Assembly: GCA_934177485.1 (NCBI GenBank)
Contig: CAKPPF010000009.1
Coordinates: 1 to 46,296 of the forward strand
Direction: 5' to 3'
From: an uncultured Clostridia bacterium
GTDB taxonomy: Bacteria > Bacillota > Clostridia > TANB77 > CAG-508
DNA: 46,296 nucleotides
Below are positions 8,362-16,080 of this stretch, piece by piece; positions within the stretch are counted from its first letter, which is position 1, and each line of letters starts with the position of its first letter. The notes under the pieces were generated by a model. The model ran no database searches and was not told the DNA's origin. It saw nothing but the letters and a program-made list of their open reading frames with translations. A program made the position numbers and the translations under genes.

Positions 8362-8566
8362 ATTTTATCTCCTTATTAAGTATTTCAACTACTGCATTTC
8401 TATCTCCCTTATAAGCCTTTTCCTCTAAGCTTATAAGTTGTTGTAATTCACACTCTAAAGAATCTCTTTTATTATCACTATTACAGTCACTAATTGCAAA
8501 AATAGTTTGAGCAATATTGGCCATTATTTTTTCTAGTGATACTTCCAATTCAATATGTTCTTGCAT
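8354..8566 (-). CDS. Small epsilon-like partner of zeta copy 2
   Basis: The 70-residue acidic protein probably forms a helical bundle. It begins ten bases after the ackA stop codon. The ackA stop TAG is part of the TAGGAG ribosome binding site of this gene, so its translation should follow from ackA translation. Its own end overlaps the zeta start. No promoter-like sequence is visible between ackA and this gene. Antitoxin role is inferred from order and from similarity to the other small partner. Confidence 0.65.
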   Translation of the reverse strand: MQEHIELEVSLEKIMANIAQTIFAISDCNSDNKRDSLECELQQLISLEEKAYKGDRNAVVEILNKEIKYE

Positions 8567-8576
8567 TATTAATCTC

Positions 8577-9770
8577 CTATTTTATTAAATTTTTTGTATC
8601 TCTAGCTATAACTAGTTCTTCATTAGTTGGTATTATATAAGCCTTTATTTTTGATTCTGGTTTAGTAATTAATACTTCTTCTCCACGTACATTATTTTTG
8701 TCTTCATCAATTATAAGCCCCATAAATTCAAGGTTTTTGCATATTTTCTTTCTTATATTTATCTGATTTTCACCAATCCCTCCAGTAAATACTACTACAT
8801 CTATTCCTTTCATAGATACAGCATATTTTGCAATAAATTGAGCAATTGACTTTGTAAACAATTCTATAGCTATATGTGCCTTAGGTTTATCTTCTTCATA
8901 TGAAGCAAGTTCAATTTGTCTGAAATCTGGATCTAATCCTGTTATACCATATAATCCTGATTTTTTATTTAACAAAGTATTAGCTTCTTTTGGAGATAAA
9001 TTTTCTTTTTCCATTATATCAGTTACAACAGATGGATCCAAGTCTCCTGAACGTGTTACCATTGGTATTCCTCCAAGAGGTGAAAGCCCCATTGATGTAT
9101 CTATTGATTTTCCACCATCAACAGCTGTAATACTAGCTCCCTGTCCCAAGTGACATGTAACAATTTTTAAATCTTCTATTGGTTTATTTTCTAATTTTGC
9201 AGCTATATTAGCAACAAATTGGTGAGAAGTTCCATGTGCACCATATTTTCTGATTCTATATTTTTCATAAAATTCATATGGTATTGGATATATATAATTT
9301 TCCGCTGGCATAGTTTGATGAAAAGCTGTATCAAACACTGCAGACATAGGAACTCCTGGCATTGCTTTTTGACATGCTCTAATTCCTAAAATAGCAGCTG
9401 GATTATGTAATGGTGCAAGTGCAGCACATTTATCTATTTTGGAAATTACTTCTTCATCAATTAATACTGATTTATCAAACAATTCCCCACCATGAACAAT
9501 TCTATGTCCTACAGCATCAATCTCTTTTAATGAATCTATAACTTTATACTCAGGATTCATAAATTGCTCTAATATAACTTCTAAAGCTTCTGTATGATTC
9601 ATTACAGCTTTTTTTATAACTGTTGCATTTCCATTAACTTTATGAGTTAAAAAAGCTTCTTGTTCTCCTATTCTTTCAAAATTTCCTTTAGCTAATACAC
9701 TTTCATCTTCCATATTAATTAATTGATATTTTAAAGATGAACTTCCACAATTAACAACTAAAATTTTCAT
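8577..9770 (-). CDS. ackA: Acetate kinase
   Basis: The 397-residue protein is full length for the family. Seen: MKILVVNCGSSSLKY at the N-terminus, the VGHRIVHGGE motif, the FDTAFHQTMP segment, CHLGQGAS and VFTGGIGENQ near the end. It converts acetyl phosphate and ADP to acetate and ATP, the ATP-yielding last step of acetate fermentation. It follows pta by 37 bases. The zeta-toxin cluster follows without a gap that could hold a promoter. Confidence 0.97.
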   Translation of the reverse strand: MKILVVNCGSSSLKYQLINMEDESVLAKGNFERIGEQEAFLTHKVNGNATVIKKAVMNHTEALEVILEQFMNPEYKVIDSLKEIDAVGHRIVHGGELFDKSVLIDEEVISKIDKCAALAPLHNPAAILGIRACQKAMPGVPMSAVFDTAFHQTMPAENYIYPIPYEFYEKYRIRKYGAHGTSHQFVANIAAKLENKPIEDLKIVTCHLGQGASITAVDGGKSIDTSMGLSPLGGIPMVTRSGDLDPSVVTDIMEKENLSPKEANTLLNKKSGLYGITGLDPDFRQIELASYEEDKPKAHIAIELFTKSIAQFIAKYAVSMKGIDVVVFTGGIGENQINIRKKICKNLEFMGLIIDEDKNNVRGEEVLITKPESKIKAYIIPTNEELVIARDTKNLIK

Positions 9771-9807
9771 ATTAAATATTCCTTTCTTTTTATAAAAATT
9801 CTATAAA

Positions 9808-10806
9808 TTATTTTGCTTGAGCTTGAACGGCTGTAATAGCAACAACTCCTGCAATATCATCACTACTGCATCCTCTTGATAAATCATTTACTGGTTTTGC
9901 TATTCCTTGGCAAAGCGGTCCATATGCTTCTGCCTTTCCAAGTCTTTGAACTAATTTGTATCCGATATTTCCAGCATTCAAATCTGGGAATATTAAAGTA
10001 TTTGCATGTCCAGCAACTTTGCTTCCAGGAGCTTTACTCATACCAATTTCAGGAACTATTGCAGCATCTAATTGCATTTCTCCATCTGCACTTAGGTCAG
10101 GTGCTTTTTCTTTTAATAATTTCGTTGCTTCTACAACTTTGTCCACTAAATCTGATTTTGCACTGCCATATGTAGAATATGAAAGCATTGCAACTTTAGC
10201 CTCTTTTCCAACTAATTGTTCAAAACTCTTAGCAGATGAAATAGCAATTTCAGATAATTCATCACTTGTAGGGTTTGGATTTAATCCAGCATCTGAAAAT
10301 ATAAATGTTCCATTTTCTCCATATTCACAGTTTGGAACAACCATTAAAAAAAATGCAGATACTAGTTTTGTATTTGGTGCTGTTTTTAAAATTTGAAGTG
10401 CTGGTCTTAAGGTATCAGCTGTTGAATGTGCAGCACCACTAACTAATCCATCAGCATCTCCATTCTTAACCATCATCATTCCAAAATAAACATAGTTTTG
10501 CATTATTTCTTTTGCTTGTTCTATAGTAATTCCTTTTGCTTTTCTAAGCTCATAGAATTTATTAACATATTCATTGTATTTTTCTGACCTTATAGGGTCA
10601 ATAATATTTGCTCCCTCTATATTTAAATTATGTTCTTTTGCAAGCTTTAATGTTTTTTCTTCATTTCCAATAAGAATTATATTACTATATCCTTCTTTTA
10701 AGATTTTTTGAGTAGCTTCTAAAACTCTTATATCTTCAGTTTCAGGTAATATAATAGTTTTTATATCTTTTTTAGCTCTTTCTTTTATTGAATCAATAAA
10801 GTTCAT
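9808..10806 (-). CDS. pta: Phosphate acetyltransferase
   Basis: The 332-residue protein is the short, single-domain Pta of Firmicutes. The conserved SGAAHSTADTLRPALQI region (about 124-140), the FSDAGLNPNP loop and PELQLDAAI-like segment (here MQLDAAIVPEIG) are present. It makes acetyl phosphate from acetyl-CoA for AckA. It is the first gene of the pta-ackA run and has an AAAGGAGAAT ribosome binding site. Acetyl phosphate level, and hence this operon, links central metabolism to whatever the downstream kinases do. Confidence 0.97.
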   Translation of the reverse strand: MNFIDSIKERAKKDIKTIILPETEDIRVLEATQKILKEGYSNIILIGNEEKTLKLAKEHNLNIEGANIIDPIRSEKYNEYVNKFYELRKAKGITIEQAKEIMQNYVYFGMMMVKNGDADGLVSGAAHSTADTLRPALQILKTAPNTKLVSAFFLMVVPNCEYGENGTFIFSDAGLNPNPTSDELSEIAISSAKSFEQLVGKEAKVAMLSYSTYGSAKSDLVDKVVEATKLLKEKAPDLSADGEMQLDAAIVPEIGMSKAPGSKVAGHANTLIFPDLNAGNIGYKLVQRLGKAEAYGPLCQGIAKPVNDLSRGCSSDDIAGVVAITAVQAQAK

Positions 10807-10872
10807 TGTAATTCTCCTTTCTTTTATACCTTGTATATTATATAAATAAACTATTAAAAGTACAAGTGATTT

Positions 10873-11538
10873 TTACTTTATTTTTGCAATTAATGCTTTT
10901 ATTTTTATTCCATCATCTGAAAACATTTTCTCATGTTCTGTTACAATATTTGTTCCATTAAAAATATCTGCATTGTGTAAATCAAATGTTTTTGCAATAA
11001 TTTCAAATCCACTCTCTTCTAAATAAGTTATACTATCTTCAAATAAATCATCATCATCTGTCTTAAAATATATTTCTGCATCATTAGATAAAAATTCTTT
11101 GTACTTTTCTAGTTGTTTTGAATGTGTTAGTCTCTTCTTTTTATGCTTTGCCTTTGGCCATGGATTGCAAAAATTTATATAAATTCTTTTAATTTCATCA
11201 TTTTTATTAAGAATATTATTTATTCTTTCAATATCGTATCTAACTAATATTAGGTTTTCAACATCATTATTGTTAGAGTTGTACTTTTCTTCAACTTTTC
11301 TTTTTGCTAATCCAAGCATTGCATCAACTAAGTCTATTGCAATAAAATTAATTTCTGGATTTTCAAAAGCAGTTTCAGATATAAAACTTCCTTTTCCACA
11401 ACCAAGCTCAATATATATTGGATTTTGAGAATTTTTAAATTTGTTTTTCCAATTTCCAATATAATTTTCTGGATTATCTTCATAAAAATAGCTAGCTTCA
11501 AGTTCAGGTCTAGCCCATGGTTTAAATCTTATTCTCAT
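10873..11538 (-). CDS. trmB: tRNA (guanine-N7-)-methyltransferase
   Basis: The 221-residue protein has the SAM-binding ELGCGKGSF motif (about 44-52) and the TrmB signature NFCNPWPKAKHKKKRL (about 122-137). It methylates G46 in the variable loop of tRNAs. The start overlaps the end of the exporter gene upstream by 17 bases, so the two are co-transcribed. The family start RIRFKPWA is seen directly after Met. Confidence 0.95.
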   Translation of the reverse strand: MRIRFKPWARPELEASYFYEDNPENYIGNWKNKFKNSQNPIYIELGCGKGSFISETAFENPEINFIAIDLVDAMLGLAKRKVEEKYNSNNNDVENLILVRYDIERINNILNKNDEIKRIYINFCNPWPKAKHKKKRLTHSKQLEKYKEFLSNDAEIYFKTDDDDLFEDSITYLEESGFEIIAKTFDLHNADIFNGTNIVTEHEKMFSDDGIKIKALIAKIK

Positions 11539-11974
11539 CGATTTTTTTGTCCTTTCTTATTATTTCAATACCTTTTATTGACTGAGCAATAAAAATAGCA
11601 AGAGCTATACCTCCAGTTATAAGTAAAGCCTGCAACAAATAATATCCTGTCTTGCTGGAATTACCATTGATTAATGAATATACCATATTGTACATAGCAG
11701 CTCCAGGAACAATTGGTAATATACCTGGTATAATAAAAATTGTTGAAAGTGTTTTTAAAATTTTTGATAGCAACATTGAAAATATAGTTACAATTAATGC
11801 AGATAAAAAATATGCCAAAAGTTCTGTACCGCCAAAAGCTATTGTTTCTAAATAAACAAGCCAACCAATAGCTCCAACTAATCCAACAATAATTATGTAT
11901 TTTTTTGGTATCTCTATTCCTATTGAAAATGAAACAACTGCAATAAAAGATGCTATAAATTGAATAATAATCAT
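11522..11974 (-). CDS. Threonine/serine exporter subunit, ThrE C-terminal type (DUF3815)
   Basis: This 150-residue, very hydrophobic protein has about five membrane segments and a PGILPIVPGAAMY motif (about 82-94) typical of the ThrE_2 half. Together with the next gene upstream it should form a split ThrE-type amino-acid exporter in the membrane. It follows the partner by 15 bases. The substrate is inferred from the family only. Confidence 0.85.
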   Translation of the reverse strand: MIIIQFIASFIAVVSFSIGIEIPKKYIIIVGLVGAIGWLVYLETIAFGGTELLAYFLSALIVTIFSMLLSKILKTLSTIFIIPGILPIVPGAAMYNMVYSLINGNSSKTGYYLLQALLITGGIALAIFIAQSIKGIEIIRKDKKIDENKI

Positions 11975-11989
11975 AAATTTCCCCTTATA

Positions 11990-12799
11990 CTATAATAAAA
12001 TAATTTGGCCTAGAAAAAGTCCTACATATACGCCAATTGCAACCGAAAATGCTTGAACAAGTGCATCTAATAATCTTGCAGCACCTGACATATAATCAGC
12101 ATTAAATGTATCTCTTGCTGCATTTGTAATTGCAATTCCCGGTACATATGGCATTATAAATCCAACAACAACAGATTGAATGTCGGATTTAATAATTGTA
12201 TTTAAAAATACCGCCACAAATGATACTACAAGCATTTCAAAAGCATTTTTCATAAAGTCATTCACCTTAATATATTTAAATATATTATTCAAAATTGCTA
12301 ATATACTCCCACATATTAAAGCCGATAATGCTTCCATAATTGTTCCTCCAAACATAACAGTAAATGCAGGTGGAACAAGCATTAACCCTATTATTTTTAA
12401 CAAAGTGCTATATTGATTTAATGTTTTCAATTTTTTTAATTCACTAAATAATATTTCTAAATTTATTCTACCTTCGCAATAATCAAAAACTAATCTATAA
12501 GCTTCATCAACTCTGTTTAAATTTGTTACTCTTTCATGTATTCTTGAAACTGCTGTTATATGTTCAATAGACGGATCAGATAATGTTACAATTATACTTG
12601 TTGTCATTACAACAGCTTCTATATGTTTCATTTGCGTTGTTCTTAATAGTTTATCAATTGCGTTTTCAACTCTATTAGTTTCTGCTCCATTTTTAAGCAT
12701 AATTTCTCCAAATAAAATAGCCGTATCAACTAATAAGTTATAGTCTAAATTATTATTTTTATTTAATGGTTGTATTTTTTCTGTGCATTTAACACTCAT
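11990..12799 (-). CDS. Threonine/serine exporter subunit, ThrE N-terminal type (DUF1212)
   Basis: The 269-residue protein has the cytoplasmic DUF1212 part (ETNRVENAIDKLL, about 40-52) followed by several membrane segments and PYVPGIAITNAARD near the C-terminus. I chose ATG 12799 because AAAGGA lies eight bases before it; the open frame extends to 12856 without a ribosome binding site. It is the larger half of a split ThrE exporter. Upstream lies a ten-base tandem repeat that may act in regulation. Confidence 0.85.
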   Translation of the reverse strand: MSVKCTEKIQPLNKNNNLDYNLLVDTAILFGEIMLKNGAETNRVENAIDKLLRTTQMKHIEAVVMTTSIIVTLSDPSIEHITAVSRIHERVTNLNRVDEAYRLVFDYCEGRINLEILFSELKKLKTLNQYSTLLKIIGLMLVPPAFTVMFGGTIMEALSALICGSILAILNNIFKYIKVNDFMKNAFEMLVVSFVAVFLNTIIKSDIQSVVVGFIMPYVPGIAITNAARDTFNADYMSGAARLLDALVQAFSVAIGVYVGLFLGQIILL

Positions 12800-12830
12800 A
12801 TTTTTATTCCTTTTATTAATTTTAAAATTC

Positions 12831-12855
12831 TTACATATTCTAACATATTCTAACA
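12831..12855. repeat. Ten-base tandem repeat in a divergent promoter region
   Basis: TTACATATTC, TAACATATTC and TAACA follow head to tail with a period of exactly ten bases between the exporter gene and the pseudouridine synthase gene. One helical turn per unit would suit an operator, but the AT-rich setting makes chance possible. Confidence 0.45.
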
Positions 12856-12865
12856 AATTTTACAA

Positions 12866-12894
12866 TTGACTTTTAATAGTTTTTTTACTATACT
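12866..12894 (+). promoter_or_regulatory. Promoter of the RluA-type gene, giving a nearly leaderless transcript
   Basis: TTGACT (12866-12871), 17 bases, TATACT (12889-12894). The ATG is only ten bases after the -10 box, so the expected start site leaves two or three bases of leader and no ribosome binding site. Confidence 0.75.
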
Positions 12895-12903
12895 TTATTT
12901 ATT

Positions 12904-13783
12904 ATGAAACTAGAATATAGAATAGAAAATTTAACTAAATATGAAACAATAAAAGAAATCTTAAAAGAAGAATTTTTTATGTCAGAAAGACTAATTGCTA
13001 AACTGAAAAATTCAAAACAAATTTATATAAATAATGAACCTGTTTATATAAATTATCAGCTTAAAATAGGAGATTTATTAACAGTAGATATAGATTTTAT
13101 TGAAAACAATGATAATATTGTTCCAACTAAAATGAATTTAAATATATTGTTTGAAGATGATAGTTTATTAGTTATTGATAAGCCTGCAGGAATACCTGTT
13201 CATCCTTCTATGGACCATTATTTAGATAGCTTGTCTAATGGAGTTAAGTATTATTTTAACTCTATAAACTTAAACAAAAAAATTAGACCAGTAAATAGAT
13301 TGGATAAAAACACTTCTGGAATTGTTATATTTGCTAAAAATCAATATATACAAGAATGTTTGATAAAGCAAATGAAAAATGATCTATTTGTCAAAGAATA
13401 CTTTGCAATAGTATCTGGAAAATTTGAAAATGAGCATCAATTAATTAATGCTCCTATTGCAAGAAAAGAAAATAGCATTATAGAAAGATGTGTTAGTGAT
13501 AATCGGTGAAAACGCTGTTACTATTGTAGAGCTAATAAAAAGATTTAAAGACTATTCTTTAGTAAAATGTACATTAAAAACTGGACGCACACATCAAATT
13601 CGTGTACACATGAAATATGTTGGTCATCCAATACTTGGAGATACGCTATATGGCGGTCAAACAAGTCTAATTAATAGACAGGCTTTACATGCATATAAGG
13701 TTACGTTTATTCATCCTATTACTAAACAAAAAACTGAGATTATTTCTGCATTACCAAATGATATTAAAAAGATTATTGAATAG
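12904..13783 (+). pseudogene. RluA-family 23S rRNA/tRNA pseudouridine synthase, single-base frameshift
   Basis: The first part (12904-13509) holds an N-terminal S4-like region (about residues 20-60), DKPAGIPVHPS and the catalytic motif RLDKNTSGIV with its aspartate. It stops after CVSDNR. The rest continues one frame over (GENAVTIVEL, TGRTHQIRVHM, HPILGDTLYGG) to TAG at 13781-13783. Dropping one base near 13504 (AAT-C-GGT) restores one continuous family-length protein of about 292 residues. Either it is a recent pseudogene, a programmed shift, or an assembly error; both halves look well conserved, which favours a recent event or an error. Confidence 0.85.
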
Positions 13784-13790
13784 AATCCTA

Positions 13791-13850
13791 TAGAACAAAA
13801 AATAATTAATGTAATGTGTAGTGGTAGGTCTTGTGCCTACCAGTTCTGCC
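13791..13850 (+). repeat. Dispersed intergenic element, family B, copy 1
   Basis: TAGAACAAAA, then AATAATTAATG, then GTGTAGTGGTAGGTCTTG and a closing TGCCTACC that pairs with GGTAGG. The same core occurs at 15412, 20079, 22901 (reverse) and 36525. Confidence 0.75.
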
Positions 13851-13865
13851 TATATAATTTTATAA

Positions 13866-13944
13866 GATCTCAAAAAGCTAGTGATTGTAGCTTTTTATAT
13901 AAATAAATGGCGACTTAAAAGTCGCCATTTATTTATATAAAAAG
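13866..13944. repeat. Family A element with a 26-bp perfect palindrome, shared terminator
   Basis: The core GATCTCAAAAAGCTAGTGAT and TGTAGCTTTTT matches the family A core with substitutions. It contains the hairpin AAAAAGCTA/TAGCTTTTT. It is followed by two perfect 26-base arms (13891-13916 and 13919-13944) with a two-base loop; the centre reads GGCGACTTAAAAGTCGCC. It lies between the end of the pseudouridine synthase gene and the 3' end of rnpB, and its position suits termination from both sides. Confidence 0.75.
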
Positions 13945-14299
13945 TAAATCTGTAAGCCGGGTTCTGTCTTGAATAGCCATTTATCTAGAACACATATTAC
14001 TATATGTTTCAAGCCACCAGGTCAAGAAGATGACGAGCAGTCTTAGCCTTCTTTATTAGGTGTTGCTCCAGATGGGGTTTACACAGCCCAGTATGTTACC
14101 ATACCAGCGGTGAGCTCTTACCTCGCCTTTTCATCCTTGCCATTTATTTTCCAAAGGTCCATAAATAGCGGTTATTTTCTGTTGCACTTTCCTTAAGGTT
14201 TCCCTTACTGGCCGTTAACCAGCATCATTGCTCTATGGAGCCCGGACTTTCCTCTCGTAGTTCCTTGCGAAATCTACCAGCGACTATTCAATTTACTCC
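13943..14299 (-). ncRNA. rnpB: RNase P RNA
   Basis: Read on the minus strand, the sequence carries the universal RNase P landmarks: GAGGAAAGTCCGGGCTCC near the 5' end, then a GTGCAACAGAAA segment, GGTAACATACTGGGC-like text in the middle, and ACAGAACCCGGCTTAC at the 3' end. Helix P1 is visible as AGTAAAT at the 5' end pairing with ATTTACT at the 3' end, which fixes the ends. It is the catalytic RNA that trims tRNA 5' leaders. The layout looks like the ancestral A type found in clostridia rather than the Bacillus B type. Confidence 0.97.
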
Positions 14300-14306
14300 A
14301 AATATT

Positions 14307-14335
14307 ATTTTACTATCTATTTTTGAAAAAGTCAA
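14307..14335 (-). promoter_or_regulatory. Promoter of rnpB
   Basis: TTGACT (14335-14330), 17 bases, TAAAAT (14312-14307) on the minus strand. The expected start site is at about 14300, matching the RNA end. The -35 box overlaps the stop codon of the gene upstream. Confidence 0.85.
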
Positions 14336-15027
14336 ATGTTAGATACTTTTTTAATTGCAATATTAAACTTTACATTAAACACATTTATATTTTTCGAATT
14401 AATTATGCTCTCTAATTCCTTCACAGATATATATGCTTGATTAATATTATACTGACTATATTTACTATAATCTTCTGAAGCAATTATATTAAGTAAATAT
14501 TCACCACTCTTTTTTATATATTCATAAGTTATTGTCCAATTTAAAGACTCAGAACTTATCTTGGACATTAATAAATTATATTTTGAATATGATATGTTTA
14601 AGCTAGCTTTATCATAATCTAAATTTTCGTAATATAAAAGCACTTGCTTATACAAATCACTTAAACTATTCATGACAGCTAATCTATCTTTATTTTGGAT
14701 TGTAACAAATAAATTATCTAACATGTTTCCAAAATCAGTTAAATACTTTTTTTCAATATTTAAACTATTTAAATCTAAAATACATGAATCCCAAAAATTA
14801 TAAAGCACAATTGCTTGACCTTGCAGATTTTGCCAATCTTCAGAATTACTAATAGTACTTGACATTTCAAATATTGAATCTTCTAAGAATTTAATTTCGT
14901 AATAAATTTTTTCATTATTAGTACTTTTTTGTGGATTATCTTTCTTTATAAGAAACAATGTTATGATAACAAATAATATTATAAATATAACTAAAATAAT
15001 TATTATCTTTACATTCTTTTTATTCAC
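14332..15027 (-). CDS. Membrane-anchored protein of unknown function
   Basis: I do not recognise a family. The protein has a short lysine-rich start, one membrane segment (about residues 7-27) and then about 200 residues predicted outside the cell, mostly helical and rich in S, N and Y, without cysteines apart from one. GTG 15027 is the likely start: AGGTGA lies five bases before it, and the upstream GTG at 15036 is part of that ribosome binding site. It is divergent from the 93-aa gene. A substrate-binding or wall-associated helical protein is possible but not supported. Confidence 0.65.
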   Translation of the reverse strand: MNKKNVKIIIILVIFIILFVIITLFLIKKDNPQKSTNNEKIYYEIKFLEDSIFEMSSTISNSEDWQNLQGQAIVLYNFWDSCILDLNSLNIEKKYLTDFGNMLDNLFVTIQNKDRLAVMNSLSDLYKQVLLYYENLDYDKASLNISYSKYNLLMSKISSESLNWTITYEYIKKSGEYLLNIIASEDYSKYSQYNINQAYISVKELESIINSKNINVFNVKFNIAIKKVSNI

Positions 15028-15122
15028 AATTTTCACCTATTTTTATTATTTCAAATAATTTTAGCTTTTATTCTATGTATAGTAATTTTATATATTCAAA
15101 TAATATAAATAGGTGATAAGTT

Positions 15123-15404
15123 TTGAAAGTAAAAGTAAATTTATATAGTGAAAAAGAAGGCGAAATAAAAAAATTTTTAAATTCTATGTATAATAATGAA
15201 ATTAATTTAATAAATGATTTGAAATGGGAATATGAATATGATAACCCTGTAGATATAAACGATATAATTGGTACTTTTATTGAAAATAATGATAAATATC
15301 AAATTAATATGTGGATTAGTTTAGATAAAAATGTATATATAAATGTAACTGAACACAATGCAGATAAAATAATTAGATATATATATGAAAGATTTCCACT
15401 GTGA
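15123..15404 (+). CDS. Small protein of unknown function, 93 aa
   Basis: The likely start is TTG at 15123, because AGGTGA (15111-15116) is well placed before it and no ATG occurs nearby until codon 22. The sequence is acidic with alternating strands (KVKVNLYSE, YQINMWISLD, VYINVTEHN), no membrane segment and no known motif. It probably folds as a small alpha/beta domain. A family B element follows immediately after the stop and may end the transcript. Confidence 0.65.
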   Translation: MKVKVNLYSEKEGEIKKFLNSMYNNEINLINDLKWEYEYDNPVDINDIIGTFIENNDKYQINMWISLDKNVYINVTEHNADKIIRYIYERFPL

Positions 15405-15411
15405 TAGTCTT

Positions 15412-15485
15412 CGGGCAGACAGTACAAGGGTAGGCCTTGTGGCCTACCCTTTCTGCTCATATAATTAGAAAATCTTTAATTTTTC
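15412..15485. repeat. Dispersed intergenic element, family B, copy 2
   Basis: The stem GGGTAGGCC-TTGT-GGCCTACCC is framed by GGGCAGA and TCTGCTC, which also pair. A second hairpin, AGAAAAT...ATTTTTCT, follows at 15467-15485 before the minus-strand gene end. It stands between two convergent genes. Confidence 0.75.
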
Positions 15486-15494
15486 TGATAGATA

Positions 15495-15968
15495 TTATTG
15501 ATTACTGTCGTTATTTTCTTCTTGAGGATTTTCTTCAACTTTGTTATCTTCTACTTTGTTTTCATTATCTTCATTTTTTACTTCTTCCTCTTCTTGCTTA
15601 ATCTCTGGTTGCTCAAAACCACAATGAGGACAATATTTAACATTCAATTCTATTTCTGCATAACAATTTTCACATATTCTCTTATTTTTTATTTTTAAAA
15701 GCTCTGTTTGAGCATCTTCTAAGTCTTTTGATAAATCATCAATTTGTGTACAATATGAATTTAATTCCTCATCTATGCTTATTTCTTCAGAATTTGAATG
15801 TTTTCTATATATTGCTTTACCTATTTCTTGATATAAATTATTAATTTTAGATTTGTCATCATTCATTTTAAATTTAATTTTTGCTTCTTTTGCTATTTCA
15901 CCTGTTTTTTGTGTAGTTTTTTGATATGTTTTATTTGCAAAATCTCCTATTTTATTAAAAATCTCCAT
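15495..15968 (-). CDS. Coiled-coil protein with C-terminal zinc ribbon
   Basis: The 157-residue protein has an amphipathic helical N-terminal half (about 1-105, coiled-coil-like), then a zinc ribbon with two CxxC pairs (CENC and CPHC, about residues 101-119), and a very acidic tail rich in E and N. ATG 15968 is the start because AAAGGAGG lies eight bases before it; an upstream ATG at 15998 lacks a ribosome binding site. Similar short helical zinc-ribbon proteins are common in clostridia but their role is unknown to me. Confidence 0.75.
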   Translation of the reverse strand: MEIFNKIGDFANKTYQKTTQKTGEIAKEAKIKFKMNDDKSKINNLYQEIGKAIYRKHSNSEEISIDEELNSYCTQIDDLSKDLEDAQTELLKIKNKRICENCYAEIELNVKYCPHCGFEQPEIKQEEEEVKNEDNENKVEDNKVEENPQEENNDSNQ

Positions 15969-16080
15969 ATAAATACCTCCTTTAATATTTTTTACCATAA
16001 TTTATTTTTTCATACTTATTATATCATAATAAATTTAAAAATAAAAATTCAAAATTTTTTATTTTTTGCATAGAAAAAAT

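Noticed and set aside
6037..8566. PezAT-type toxin-antitoxin system
   Set aside because: The small partner proteins are only 70-74 residues and show no helix-turn-helix, so PezA is excluded; an epsilon-like role is the closer fit.
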